Assembly: GCA_026005055.1 (NCBI GenBank)
Contig: BPKI01000001.1
Coordinates: 2,003,290 to 2,067,289 of the forward strand
DNA length: 64,000 nt
DNA from: Lysobacterales bacterium
GTDB taxonomy: Bacteria; Pseudomonadota; Gammaproteobacteria; Xanthomonadales; BPKI01
Reading direction: 5' to 3'
This document shows positions 23,798 to 32,754 of the stretch, piece by piece. The position numbers and the translations under genes are program-made. Below the pieces are notes generated by a model. It ran no database searches and was not told where the DNA came from. It was given only the letters and a program-made list of their open reading frames with translations. Position 1 is the first letter of the stretch. Every line of letters begins with the position of its first letter.

Positions 23798-25834
23798 ATG
23801 CAAGCGGCCGATTTCCTGAGCACGATCTACCTCACCCAGGCCTTCGGCATCGGGCTGATCGCGGCGATCTTGTTTCACTATCATCGGCTTCGAGGTGACA
23901 GCGCTCTTCTTCTCTGGGCCCTCGGCTTTCTCTTCCATGCGCTCGGCTGGTTTCTCAGCGCCATCGCTCACCAGCTCGCCCAGCTCGGGCTCACGCTCAG
24001 CACCTCTCGCCAACTCGCCTCGCTCCTTTCCCTGAGCTTCGCCTACGGCCATCTGGTGTTCCTCTTCATGGCGGGATATGCCCTGAAGAGCCGGCGAAGC
24101 CCGCGCTACGCGGTGCTCGCCCTGGGCCTCGCCGCGGCGGCGATTTTTGCGCTGTTTTCGGTTTTCGGTTTGGCTCAGGAGCCGGAAGAGCAAAGTCTTC
24201 GCATCCTCCTCCGCGTCGGGCTTCGCGACACCATCCTCGGATCGTCGTATCTGCTCATGGCCGTGCTGCTCGGCCGGCTCGGATTGTCCTCGCGCTTCGG
24301 GCGGAGACTGCTGCTCACGGGTTTCGTCTTCTACGGCCTCGCCTTACTCATCAGCGCGGCGGTGCTCTGGGCCGATCACTTCGGCGATGTGGACACGCAG
24401 GTTTACGTGCCGCTCAACGCCCTCTTGGTGGTGGCTGCGCTCTACCTTGGTCTGGCCCTGATCGTATGGCTGATGGAGATCGAGCGTCTCCGCGCGGAAG
24501 CGGCGACGGTCCAAGTCCAGCACGTGCGCCGCTTCGATGCCCTCACCGGTTTCGCGCAGCAGGAGCATTTCCGTCGCATGCTCGAGCAGCGCTTGGAAGC
24601 CGGCGGATCGGGTCAGGAACTCGCCCTGTTCCGGATCGGGCTCGACGACTTCAAGACGGTCAACCTCGCCTACGGAAGCGGCGTCGGCGATCGAATCCTC
24701 GTGGCGCTCAGTCAGCGTCTCCGGCAGACCGAGGAGGAGGCGCTGCTCGGGCGCCTGGAAGGGGATGAGTTCGCCCTGGTGCTGCCGGTGCAAGGCTCGG
24801 AGCAGGCATCGCGGAAGGCGGCGCGTTTACTCTCCGTCCTCGAGCGCCCGTATACCATCGACGGGCAGACGATCGAGGTCCCCGCCAGTATCGGGGTCGC
24901 CATCCATCCTCACGATGCGCGCAAAGGCGAGACGCTGCTCCTCAACGCGAAACTTGCGCTGAAGCAGGCCAAGCGCGAGGGCGGCCGCCGCTGCCGCTTC
25001 TTCGACCGATCGCTCGACCGTGATGCCCGTAGCCGTCTGGAGCAGTCGCTCGAGCTCGGCCGGGCGCTGGCCAACGCCCACTTCGAGCCGCATTTCCAGC
25101 CGATCGTCCGCGCCGACGACGGGCGTATCGTCGCCTGGGAAGCGCTGGCGCGCTGGCGGCACCAGCGTCTCGGCCTCCTTCCCGCTCGCGATTTCCTGCC
25201 CATGCTCGAGGATTCGCGCCGCGTCGCGGAGCTGGATCTCGCGATCCTCGACCAGGCCGTCGCGCAGCTCGCCCGCGCGCTGGGTGATCGCCACGAAGCG
25301 GAGCATCCCTGGATTTCGGTCAACCTGAGCGCACTCACCCTCGAACGGCAGGATCTTCCGAGCACGATCGCCGAGATCCTCGCAAGGCACCGCCTCGACC
25401 CCCGGCGCCTCGCGATCGAACTCACCGAGTCCCGGGCGCTGGTGGACCAGGAAAGCTCGGCGCGGATCATGGCCGCCTTTCGCGAGAGCGGCGTGAGAGT
25501 GCTGCTCGACGACTTCGGCGCGGGCCACTCGAGTCTGGCACGCCTGCTCAGGCTTCCGCTCGACGGGATCAAACTCGATCGCGGTTTCCTTCAGGCCGCT
25601 CCGGGGGATGCCCGGCGCCGCGCCCTGGTCGCCGGGACGGTCCAAATCGCCAACGAACTCGGGCTGATCACGATCGCTGAGGGCATCGAGACGCCGGAGG
25701 ACTGGCGCCTCGCGCGCGAGTGTGGTGTCCGGCTCCTGCAGGGCTTCGGCGTCGCGATCCCCTCTTCGCGGATGGAACCGGGGCAGGTGCTCATGGCCTC
25801 GGCGGCGAGGTCCGCCTCCGGCCAAGGCCTATAA
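23798..25834 (+). CDS. Membrane GGDEF-EAL protein (GGDEF site variant RLEGDEF)
   Basis: N-terminal multi-TM region; GRLEGDEFALVLP; EALARWRH; LDDFGAGHSSL; KLDRGFL; ITIAEGIET. Confidence 0.93.
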   Translation: MQAADFLSTIYLTQAFGIGLIAAILFHYHRLRGDSALLLWALGFLFHALGWFLSAIAHQLAQLGLTLSTSRQLASLLSLSFAYGHLVFLFMAGYALKSRRSPRYAVLALGLAAAAIFALFSVFGLAQEPEEQSLRILLRVGLRDTILGSSYLLMAVLLGRLGLSSRFGRRLLLTGFVFYGLALLISAAVLWADHFGDVDTQVYVPLNALLVVAALYLGLALIVWLMEIERLRAEAATVQVQHVRRFDALTGFAQQEHFRRMLEQRLEAGGSGQELALFRIGLDDFKTVNLAYGSGVGDRILVALSQRLRQTEEEALLGRLEGDEFALVLPVQGSEQASRKAARLLSVLERPYTIDGQTIEVPASIGVAIHPHDARKGETLLLNAKLALKQAKREGGRRCRFFDRSLDRDARSRLEQSLELGRALANAHFEPHFQPIVRADDGRIVAWEALARWRHQRLGLLPARDFLPMLEDSRRVAELDLAILDQAVAQLARALGDRHEAEHPWISVNLSALTLERQDLPSTIAEILARHRLDPRRLAIELTESRALVDQESSARIMAAFRESGVRVLLDDFGAGHSSLARLLRLPLDGIKLDRGFLQAAPGDARRRALVAGTVQIANELGLITIAEGIETPEDWRLARECGVRLLQGFGVAIPSSRMEPGQVLMASAARSASGQGL

Positions 25835-25864
25835 TCGTCTGCGGTTTTCCAGAGGTTCGCCCGC

Positions 25865-26899
25865 ATGGCCGAACGCATGCGCGCGCTGGTCAAGCGCGAG
25901 GCCGCACCCGGTATCTGGATGGAGGAAGTGCCGATTCCCGAGCCGGGTCCGAACGAGGTCCTGATCAAGACCATCAAGACCGCGATCTGCGGCACCGATC
26001 TGCACATCTACAAGTGGGACGACTGGGCGCGTCGCACGATCAGGCCGGGACTGATCATCGGACACGAGTTCGTCGGTCGGATCGCGGCGCTCGGTTCGGC
26101 GGTCAGCGGCTATCGCATCGGGCAACGCGTCTCCGCCGAGGGTCACATCGTCTGCGGGGTCTGTCGCAACTGCCGGGCGGGGCGACAGCATCTCTGCCCT
26201 CACACGGTTGGCATCGGCGTCCACCGTGACGGCGCCTTCGCCGAGTACGTCACGGTACCGGCGAGCAACCTCTGGCCGATTCCGGATGCGGTTCCCTCCG
26301 AGTTCGCCGCCTTCTTCGATCCCTTCGGCAACGCCGCCCATTGCGCACTGGAGTTCGACGTGGTCGGGGAAGACGTGCTCATCACCGGCGCCGGACCGAT
26401 CGGGGTGATGGCTGCGGGCATTTGCAAACACATCGGCGCGCGCAACGTGGTGGTGACCGACGTCAACGACTACCGGCTCAAGCTCGCCGCCGAGATGGGC
26501 GCGACCCGAGTGGTCAACGTCTCCCGTCAGTCGCTACGAGAGGTCATGAGAGACCTGCACATGGAGGGTTTCGACGTCGGCCTCGAGATGTCCGGCCACC
26601 CCGGTGCCTTCAACGACATGCTCGACTGCATGTACCACGGCGGCAAGATCGCGCTCCTCGGGCTGCTGCCGCAGGGCTCCGGCATCGACTGGGACAAGGT
26701 GATCTTCAAGGGCCTCGTGATCCACGGCATCTACGGCCGAAGGATGTACGAGACCTGGTACAAGATGACCCAGCTCGTGCTGAGCGGCTTCCCGCTGCAC
26801 AAGGTCCTCACGCACCAGTTGCACATCGACGATTTCGAGGAAGGCTTCCGGCTGATGGCGAGCGGCCAGTGCGGGAAAGTGGTCTGCTCATGGAACTGA
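25865..26899 (+). CDS. tdh: L-threonine 3-dehydrogenase
   Basis: [26 protein letters not shown]...C...C Zn motif; [14 protein letters not shown]. Confidence 0.96.
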   Translation: MAERMRALVKREAAPGIWMEEVPIPEPGPNEVLIKTIKTAICGTDLHIYKWDDWARRTIRPGLIIGHEFVGRIAALGSAVSGYRIGQRVSAEGHIVCGVCRNCRAGRQHLCPHTVGIGVHRDGAFAEYVTVPASNLWPIPDAVPSEFAAFFDPFGNAAHCALEFDVVGEDVLITGAGPIGVMAAGICKHIGARNVVVTDVNDYRLKLAAEMGATRVVNVSRQSLREVMRDLHMEGFDVGLEMSGHPGAFNDMLDCMYHGGKIALLGLLPQGSGIDWDKVIFKGLVIHGIYGRRMYETWYKMTQLVLSGFPLHKVLTHQLHIDDFEEGFRLMASGQCGKVVCSWN

Positions 26900-29142
26900 A
26901 GGAAAACGACGGCGGCGAAAACGTCGAGAACCTGCCGCTTCGCGAGTACGCCGAGCGCGCGTACCTCGATTACTCGATGTACGTGGTGCTCGACCGCGCC
27001 CTGCCCTACCTCGGCGACGGTCTGAAGCCCGTGCAACGTCGCATCCTCTATGCGATGCACGAACTCGGTCTCTCCGCGAACGCCAAGCCGCGCAAGGCGG
27101 CGCGCACCGTCGGCGACGTCATTGGCAAGTTTCATCCGCACGGCGATGCCGCCTGCTACGAAGCGCTGGTGCTGATGGCCCAGCCCTTCAACTTCCGCTA
27201 TCCGCTGATCGAGGGCCAGGGCAACTTCGGTTCGCCCGACGATCCGAAGAGCTTCGCGGCCATGCGCTACACCGAGGCGCGGCTATCACGCTTCGCCGAG
27301 CTCTTGCTCGCGGAGCTCGATCAGGGAACGGTCGATTTCGCACCCAACTTCGACGGATCGCTTCGCGAACCCTCCTGGCTTCCGGCGCGCGTGCCCCACG
27401 TCCTGCTCAACGGCACCACCGGCATCGCCGTGGGCATGGCCACCGACATCCCCCCGCACAACCTACGCGAGGTCGTCTCCGCCTTGATCCGTCTGCTCGA
27501 CGATCCGGAAGCGTCCGTCGCCGATCTGTGCGAGCACGTGCGCGGGCCCGATTTCCCGAGCGAGGCGGAGATCATCACGCCCCGAGCCGAGCTCCTGCGC
27601 ATCTATCAAACCGGCAGCGGCAGCGTGCGGGCGCGGGCGACCTGGGTCCGAGAAGCTTCGCAGATCGTCATCACCGCCCTCCCCTGGCAGGTATCACCGG
27701 CCCGGGTGCTGGAACAGATCGCGGAGCAGATGCGCGCCAAGAAACTCCCCCTCATCGAGGATCTGAGGGATGAGAGCGATCACCGCCATCCCTGCAGGCT
27801 GGTCCTGGTGCCGCGTTCCTCGAGGGTGGATGCCGAGGCGCTGATGAGCCACCTCTTCGCCACCACCGACCTCGAGAAGAGCTATCGGGTCAACCTCAAC
27901 GTGATCGGCCTCGATGGCCGTCCGCGGGTGATGGACTTGAAGCGCCTGCTCTCGGACTGGCTCTTTTTCCGCACCGAGACGGTGAGCCGAAGGCTGCGAC
28001 ACCGGCTGGAGCGCGTCGAGAAGCGACTCCACCTCCTCGATGGCCTGCTCACCGCCATCCTCGACATCGAGGAGGTGATCCGGATCATCCGCAGCGAAGA
28101 CGAGCCCAAGCAAGCGCTGATGCGTCGCTTCGCGCTGAGCGAGGCGCAGGCGGAGTACATCCTCGAGACCAAGCTCCGGCAGCTCGCGCGATTGCAAGAA
28201 GTCGAGCTCCGCGCGGAACGCGAATCGCTCCTCGACGAGCGCGAGAGCCTAAAGGGAACCCTGGGCTCGCGGGCGCGGCTTCGCGGCCTGATCAAGGACG
28301 AGCTCCTGCGCGATGCCGAATCCTTTGGCGATGAGCGCCGCTCCCCGATCGTCGAGCGCGGCGAAGCGCGGATGCTGGCCGAGCACGAAGTCGTGCCAGC
28401 CGAGCCGGTGACCGTGGTCCTCTCGAAAAAAGGCTGGGTTCGTGTGGCCAAGGGTCACGACATCGACCCCACTGGGCTTTCCTACCGCGAGGGCGATGGC
28501 TTTCTCGCCGCCGCCCGCGGCCGCTCGAACCAGCACGTCGTCTTCCTCGACAGCCAGGGCCGCGCCTACAGCACGCTCGCATACACGCTGCCCTCGGCGC
28601 GGGGCAACGGCGAGCCGCTCACCGGCCGCTTCGATCCGCCCGCGGGCGCCTCCTTCGTGGCCGTCGCGCTCGGGGCGGAAGAGAGCTTCCTGCTTCTCGC
28701 CCACACGCATGCTCAAGGCTTCCTCGCCCCCTACCGAAGCCTGCTCGGCCGCGTCCGCAGCGGCAAGCAGGCGCTCGCCGTGCCGGAGGGGGCGCGCGTG
28801 CTCGAGCCGGCCATGGTGAGCGATCCCGCGCGGGATCGGATCGTGGTCGCGAGCAGCGCGGGATACCTGCTCATGTTCTCGGCCGCCGAGCTCCCGGTGA
28901 TGGAACGCGGCAAGGGCGTGCGGCTCATGGGGATTCCACCGGCCAAGGCGCGGGCCGGCGAGGAGGCGCTCATCGCGGTGGCAAGCCTCGGCGAGGAGCA
29001 GGATCTGCTGATCGAGGCGGGCCAGCGCCACATGACCCTGCGCTGGAGCGAACTGCTCGAATACCAGGGTCGAAGAGCGCAAAGGGGTCGGAAGCTCCCT
29101 CGAGGCTTCCAGCGCGTCGATCGCCTTTCGGCGGCCGTCTGA
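26890..29142 (+). CDS. parC: DNA topoisomerase IV subunit A
   Basis: [73 protein letters not shown]. Confidence 0.97.
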   Translation: MELKENDGGENVENLPLREYAERAYLDYSMYVVLDRALPYLGDGLKPVQRRILYAMHELGLSANAKPRKAARTVGDVIGKFHPHGDAACYEALVLMAQPFNFRYPLIEGQGNFGSPDDPKSFAAMRYTEARLSRFAELLLAELDQGTVDFAPNFDGSLREPSWLPARVPHVLLNGTTGIAVGMATDIPPHNLREVVSALIRLLDDPEASVADLCEHVRGPDFPSEAEIITPRAELLRIYQTGSGSVRARATWVREASQIVITALPWQVSPARVLEQIAEQMRAKKLPLIEDLRDESDHRHPCRLVLVPRSSRVDAEALMSHLFATTDLEKSYRVNLNVIGLDGRPRVMDLKRLLSDWLFFRTETVSRRLRHRLERVEKRLHLLDGLLTAILDIEEVIRIIRSEDEPKQALMRRFALSEAQAEYILETKLRQLARLQEVELRAERESLLDERESLKGTLGSRARLRGLIKDELLRDAESFGDERRSPIVERGEARMLAEHEVVPAEPVTVVLSKKGWVRVAKGHDIDPTGLSYREGDGFLAAARGRSNQHVVFLDSQGRAYSTLAYTLPSARGNGEPLTGRFDPPAGASFVAVALGAEESFLLLAHTHAQGFLAPYRSLLGRVRSGKQALAVPEGARVLEPAMVSDPARDRIVVASSAGYLLMFSAAELPVMERGKGVRLMGIPPAKARAGEEALIAVASLGEEQDLLIEAGQRHMTLRWSELLEYQGRRAQRGRKLPRGFQRVDRLSAAV

Positions 29143-29147
29143 CCGGG

Positions 29148-29801
29148 ATGGACGCGGATTTCTGGCGCGAGTGCTGGCGCAGACGGGAAACCCCCTGGGC
29201 GCAGAGCGAAGCCAACGGCCTCCTCGTTCGACATTGGGCATCGATCCCGCTGCGAACCGATGCCTGGGTCTTCGTGCCCCTGTGCGGCAGCAGCCTCGAC
29301 ATGGCCTTCCTCGCCGCGCGTGGACACCGCATCCTTGGCGTCGAGCTCGTGCCGGAGGCGATCGAAGCCTTCTTCGCGGGACAAGGCATCGCTCCTCGCC
29401 GCAGACCGCACCGCATCGGCGAAGTCTTCGAGGGCGGTTCCTACCGCATCCTCGCCGGCGATGCCTTCGAGCTGCGACCGGAAGATCTCGCGGAGTGCAG
29501 CGCTTTCTACGACCGCGCCGCGCTCGTCGCGGTGCCACCCGCGATGCGCCATCGCTACGTCGCCGAGGTCCTGGGCAAGCTCCCGCCAGGTAGTCAAGGG
29601 CTCCTGGTGAGCCTCGAGTTCCCCGAATCGGCGCGCGCCGGACCGCCATATCCCTTGTCGGCGGAGGAAATCCGGGTCCTGTTCGCGGATTGGAACCCGG
29701 TGCTGCTCGACCGTTTGGACCTCATCGAGCGAGATCCAGGCTTCGCCCGGGGCATGGCCCACGCCTGGACCACCGCCTGGCGGCTTCGTCGCCCCGGATG
29801 A
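29148..29801 (+). CDS. tpm: Thiopurine S-methyltransferase family
   Basis: FWRECWRRRETPWAQSEANGLLVRH; VFVPLCGSSLDMAFLAARGHRILGVELVPEAIEAFF. Confidence 0.93.
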   Translation: MDADFWRECWRRRETPWAQSEANGLLVRHWASIPLRTDAWVFVPLCGSSLDMAFLAARGHRILGVELVPEAIEAFFAGQGIAPRRRPHRIGEVFEGGSYRILAGDAFELRPEDLAECSAFYDRAALVAVPPAMRHRYVAEVLGKLPPGSQGLLVSLEFPESARAGPPYPLSAEEIRVLFADWNPVLLDRLDLIERDPGFARGMAHAWTTAWRLRRPG

Positions 29802-32152
29802 AGCCTCTTCCGATCATGGCCAAGCTCGTTCGCCGGTCGCTGGCGGCACTGCTCGCCCTCGTCCTCGCATTCATCATCTATGTCGGATACCACCTCGAGC
29901 GCAGCCAGCCCCGACTCGAAGGCGCCCTGAGCCTCGCATCCTTGACGGCACCCGTCGCCGTCGAGCGCGATGCGCTCGGCGTGGTGAGCATCCGTGCCAC
30001 CAACCGCCTGGATGCGATCCGTGCGCTCGGTTTCGTCCACGCCCAGGAGCGCTTCTTCGAGATGGATCTGATGCGCCGCGCGGCGGCGGGAGAGCTCGCC
30101 GAGCTCCTCGGTCGGCAGCTACTCCCCATCGATCGGGCGCGACGACCGCATCGCTTTCGCGAGCGCGCCCGCAGAGCCTTGTCCGCTTTGCCGCCAGCGC
30201 AGCTCGCCTGGCTTGAGGCCTATGCCGACGGCGTGCGCGAGGGGCTCGCCGATCTCGGCGCCTCGCCCTTCCCGCATCGCTTGCTGTTTCTTCCGTTCCG
30301 AAGCTGGACGCCGGAGGATTCGCTTCTCGTCGTCTATGCGATGTACTTCGATCTGCAGGGCCGCGAGTCGGCCTATGACCTCTCTCGCCTGAGGCTTCGA
30401 CGCGCGCTTCCGGACGCGGTCCACGCCTTCCTTACTGCACCGGCGGCGGACTGGGAGACACCGCTCGCAGGCGAGCCGCCGGCGCCCCCGCCGCCGCCGA
30501 TTCCGGACCCGGCGCTCATCGATCTTCGTAGCCTGCCGAGCGCCCTTTGGCCCGAACGTCCCGAGATCGGAAGCGGGGATTTCGCCCCGGGCAGCAACGC
30601 CTGGGCGGTGGCGGGCACGCGCACGAACGACGGTCGCGCCCTGCTTGCCAACGACATGCACCTCGGCCTTCGCGTGCCCAACATCTGGTTCCGGGTGAGG
30701 ATGGTGTATCCCGGCGTGGATGCGGTGGGTGTGAGCCTTCCAGGGGTGCCTGGGATCGTCGTGGGCAGTAACGGCCATCTCGCCTGGGGCTTCACCAACG
30801 CCTACGGCGACTTCCAACAGTGGATCGCGGTACCCGCCGAGCGCCGGCGTGAGCATGAGGAAATCCTCGCGGTGCGCTCGGCTGGCGAGGAACGGCTCCG
30901 TTTCGAGGAAAGCGATTTCGGTCCCGTGCTCGAGCGCCTCGCAGACGGCACCGCCCTCGCCCTGGCCTGGACGGCGCATCAGCCGGGCGCCGCCGATCTC
31001 GGGCTGTTCGAACTGATCGAAGCGCGTTCGATCGAAGAGGCCCTCGCGGTCGCCGCACGAGCGGGGATGCCCGCCCAAAACATGCTCATCGCAAGCGCCG
31101 ATGGCCGCATCGCCTGGACCATCGCCGGGCGCCTTCCGAGGCGAAACGGCCCCGCCGAGGCTTTGCTTTCTCACGACGATCCGCGCGCGGTTTGGCAGGG
31201 CTGGCTCGAGCCCGAAGAACAACCACGCCGCCTCGACCCACCGGATGGGGTGCTTTGGAGCGCCAATGCGCGCATGGTCTCGGGGGCGGATGGGGAGAAG
31301 ATCGGGGATGGGGGACTCGTGCTTGGCGCCCGCGCTCGGCAAATCCGCGATGCGCTGTTTTCGCTCCGGGAGGCCGATGAGCGCGCCATGCTCGCCATCC
31401 AGCTCGACGACCGCGCCCTGTTCCTCGGGCGCTGGCAAAGGCTCCTGCTCGCCGCCCTCGCGGGCATGGAGGGAGAGAACGCACGGAAAATGCGCGAACT
31501 CGTGCTCGCCTCCTCCGAGCGCGCGGCTCCCGAGGCCGTGGGCTACCGTTTGGTCCGCGATTTTCGCAGCGAAATCCACCGCCGCATCGCGGCCGGCGTG
31601 ATCGCTGCCGTGCGCCGCCACGACCCCGAGTTTTCGGCCCTCCATCTGCCCCACTTCGAGGGCGTGGTGTGGCGGCTGCTCGAAGAGAGACCGATGCACT
31701 GGCTCGATCCGCGATTTGCGGATTGGGAGGGATTTTTGCGGGATGCGGCCGGAACCGTCCTCAGCCGCGCCCTCGAGGCCCCTGGCGGCCTCGAGGGCTA
31801 CCGCTGGGGAGATCGCAACCGCGTCGCCGTCCGCCACCCCTTGAGCCAGGGCCTGCCTTGGCTTTCGCGCTGGCTCGACCCGCCGACCGAGCCGCTTGCT
31901 GGAGATCTCCACATGCCAAGGGTCCAAGGTCCCGTCTTTGGGGCGAGCGAGCGCCTCGCCGTCAGACCTGGAGGCGAGCGCGAGGGGATCTTCCACATGC
32001 CCGGTGGACAAAGCGGCCATCCGCGCTCGCCTTTTTACCTCGCCGGACACCGCGACTGGCTTAAGGGAGCGCCGACACCCTTCCTTCCGGGCCCTGCTCG
32101 CTACCGCCTGGCGCTTGAACTTGTCCGCTCCGAGCCTTCTGATCTACCATGA
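29798..32152 (+). CDS. Penicillin acylase family (Ntn hydrolase)
   Basis: LGFVHAQERFFEMDLMRR; autoprocessing Gly-Ser in APGSNAWAVAGTRT; N-terminal TM/signal. Confidence 0.93.
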   Translation: MKPLPIMAKLVRRSLAALLALVLAFIIYVGYHLERSQPRLEGALSLASLTAPVAVERDALGVVSIRATNRLDAIRALGFVHAQERFFEMDLMRRAAAGELAELLGRQLLPIDRARRPHRFRERARRALSALPPAQLAWLEAYADGVREGLADLGASPFPHRLLFLPFRSWTPEDSLLVVYAMYFDLQGRESAYDLSRLRLRRALPDAVHAFLTAPAADWETPLAGEPPAPPPPPIPDPALIDLRSLPSALWPERPEIGSGDFAPGSNAWAVAGTRTNDGRALLANDMHLGLRVPNIWFRVRMVYPGVDAVGVSLPGVPGIVVGSNGHLAWGFTNAYGDFQQWIAVPAERRREHEEILAVRSAGEERLRFEESDFGPVLERLADGTALALAWTAHQPGAADLGLFELIEARSIEEALAVAARAGMPAQNMLIASADGRIAWTIAGRLPRRNGPAEALLSHDDPRAVWQGWLEPEEQPRRLDPPDGVLWSANARMVSGADGEKIGDGGLVLGARARQIRDALFSLREADERAMLAIQLDDRALFLGRWQRLLLAALAGMEGENARKMRELVLASSERAAPEAVGYRLVRDFRSEIHRRIAAGVIAAVRRHDPEFSALHLPHFEGVVWRLLEERPMHWLDPRFADWEGFLRDAAGTVLSRALEAPGGLEGYRWGDRNRVAVRHPLSQGLPWLSRWLDPPTEPLAGDLHMPRVQGPVFGASERLAVRPGGEREGIFHMPGGQSGHPRSPFYLAGHRDWLKGAPTPFLPGPARYRLALELVRSEPSDLP

Positions 32153-32754
32153 AGGCTCCTCGGTCCCGGGGCGGACGCGACATGAACCAGCCGGAAGTCG
32201 GGGAAGTGACCCGTCTGCTCCGAGCAGCCGGCCTCGACGACGACCGCGCGCTTCGCGACGCGCTGCCGTTGGTGATCGACGAGCTGCATCGCCTGGCCGC
32301 ACGGCAGCGGCGCCGGCTGGATGCCGGCGACACTCTTCAGACGACCGCGCTCGTCAACGAGGCGTGGTTCAAGTTCTGCGGCGGACGCCTGGGACCGATC
32401 CAGGATCGCCAGCATTTCTTCGCGGTCGCGGCCCGAGCGATGCGTCAGATCCTGGTCGACCAGATGCGGCGCCGGGCTGCCCGCCGGATCCAGGATCGCG
32501 AGTCGCTGGAGGATGCTCCTCCGGGAGAGCTCGCCGAGCAGATCGATGCCGACCGCCTCATCGCCATCGACGATGCCTTGCGTCGTCTCGAGCGTTTCCA
32601 GCCGCGTCTCGCCGAGGTCGTCAACTGTCTCTGGTTTGCCGGCTACACGGAAAAAGAGACCGCGGAAATCCTCGGCGTATGCGACCGGACGGTACGCCGC
32701 GACTGGCTCAAGGCCAAAGCCTTTCTGCGCAAGATCCTCGAAGAGGGCGCGTGA
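32149..32754 (+). CDS. ECF-type sigma factor (TIGR02999-like, kinase-linked group)
   Basis: VTRLLRAAGL...LHRLAARQRRR...LQTTALVNEAW; RDWLKAKAFL; start may instead be ATG 32182. Confidence 0.88.
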   Translation: MKAPRSRGGRDMNQPEVGEVTRLLRAAGLDDDRALRDALPLVIDELHRLAARQRRRLDAGDTLQTTALVNEAWFKFCGGRLGPIQDRQHFFAVAARAMRQILVDQMRRRAARRIQDRESLEDAPPGELAEQIDADRLIAIDDALRRLERFQPRLAEVVNCLWFAGYTEKETAEILGVCDRTVRRDWLKAKAFLRKILEEGA

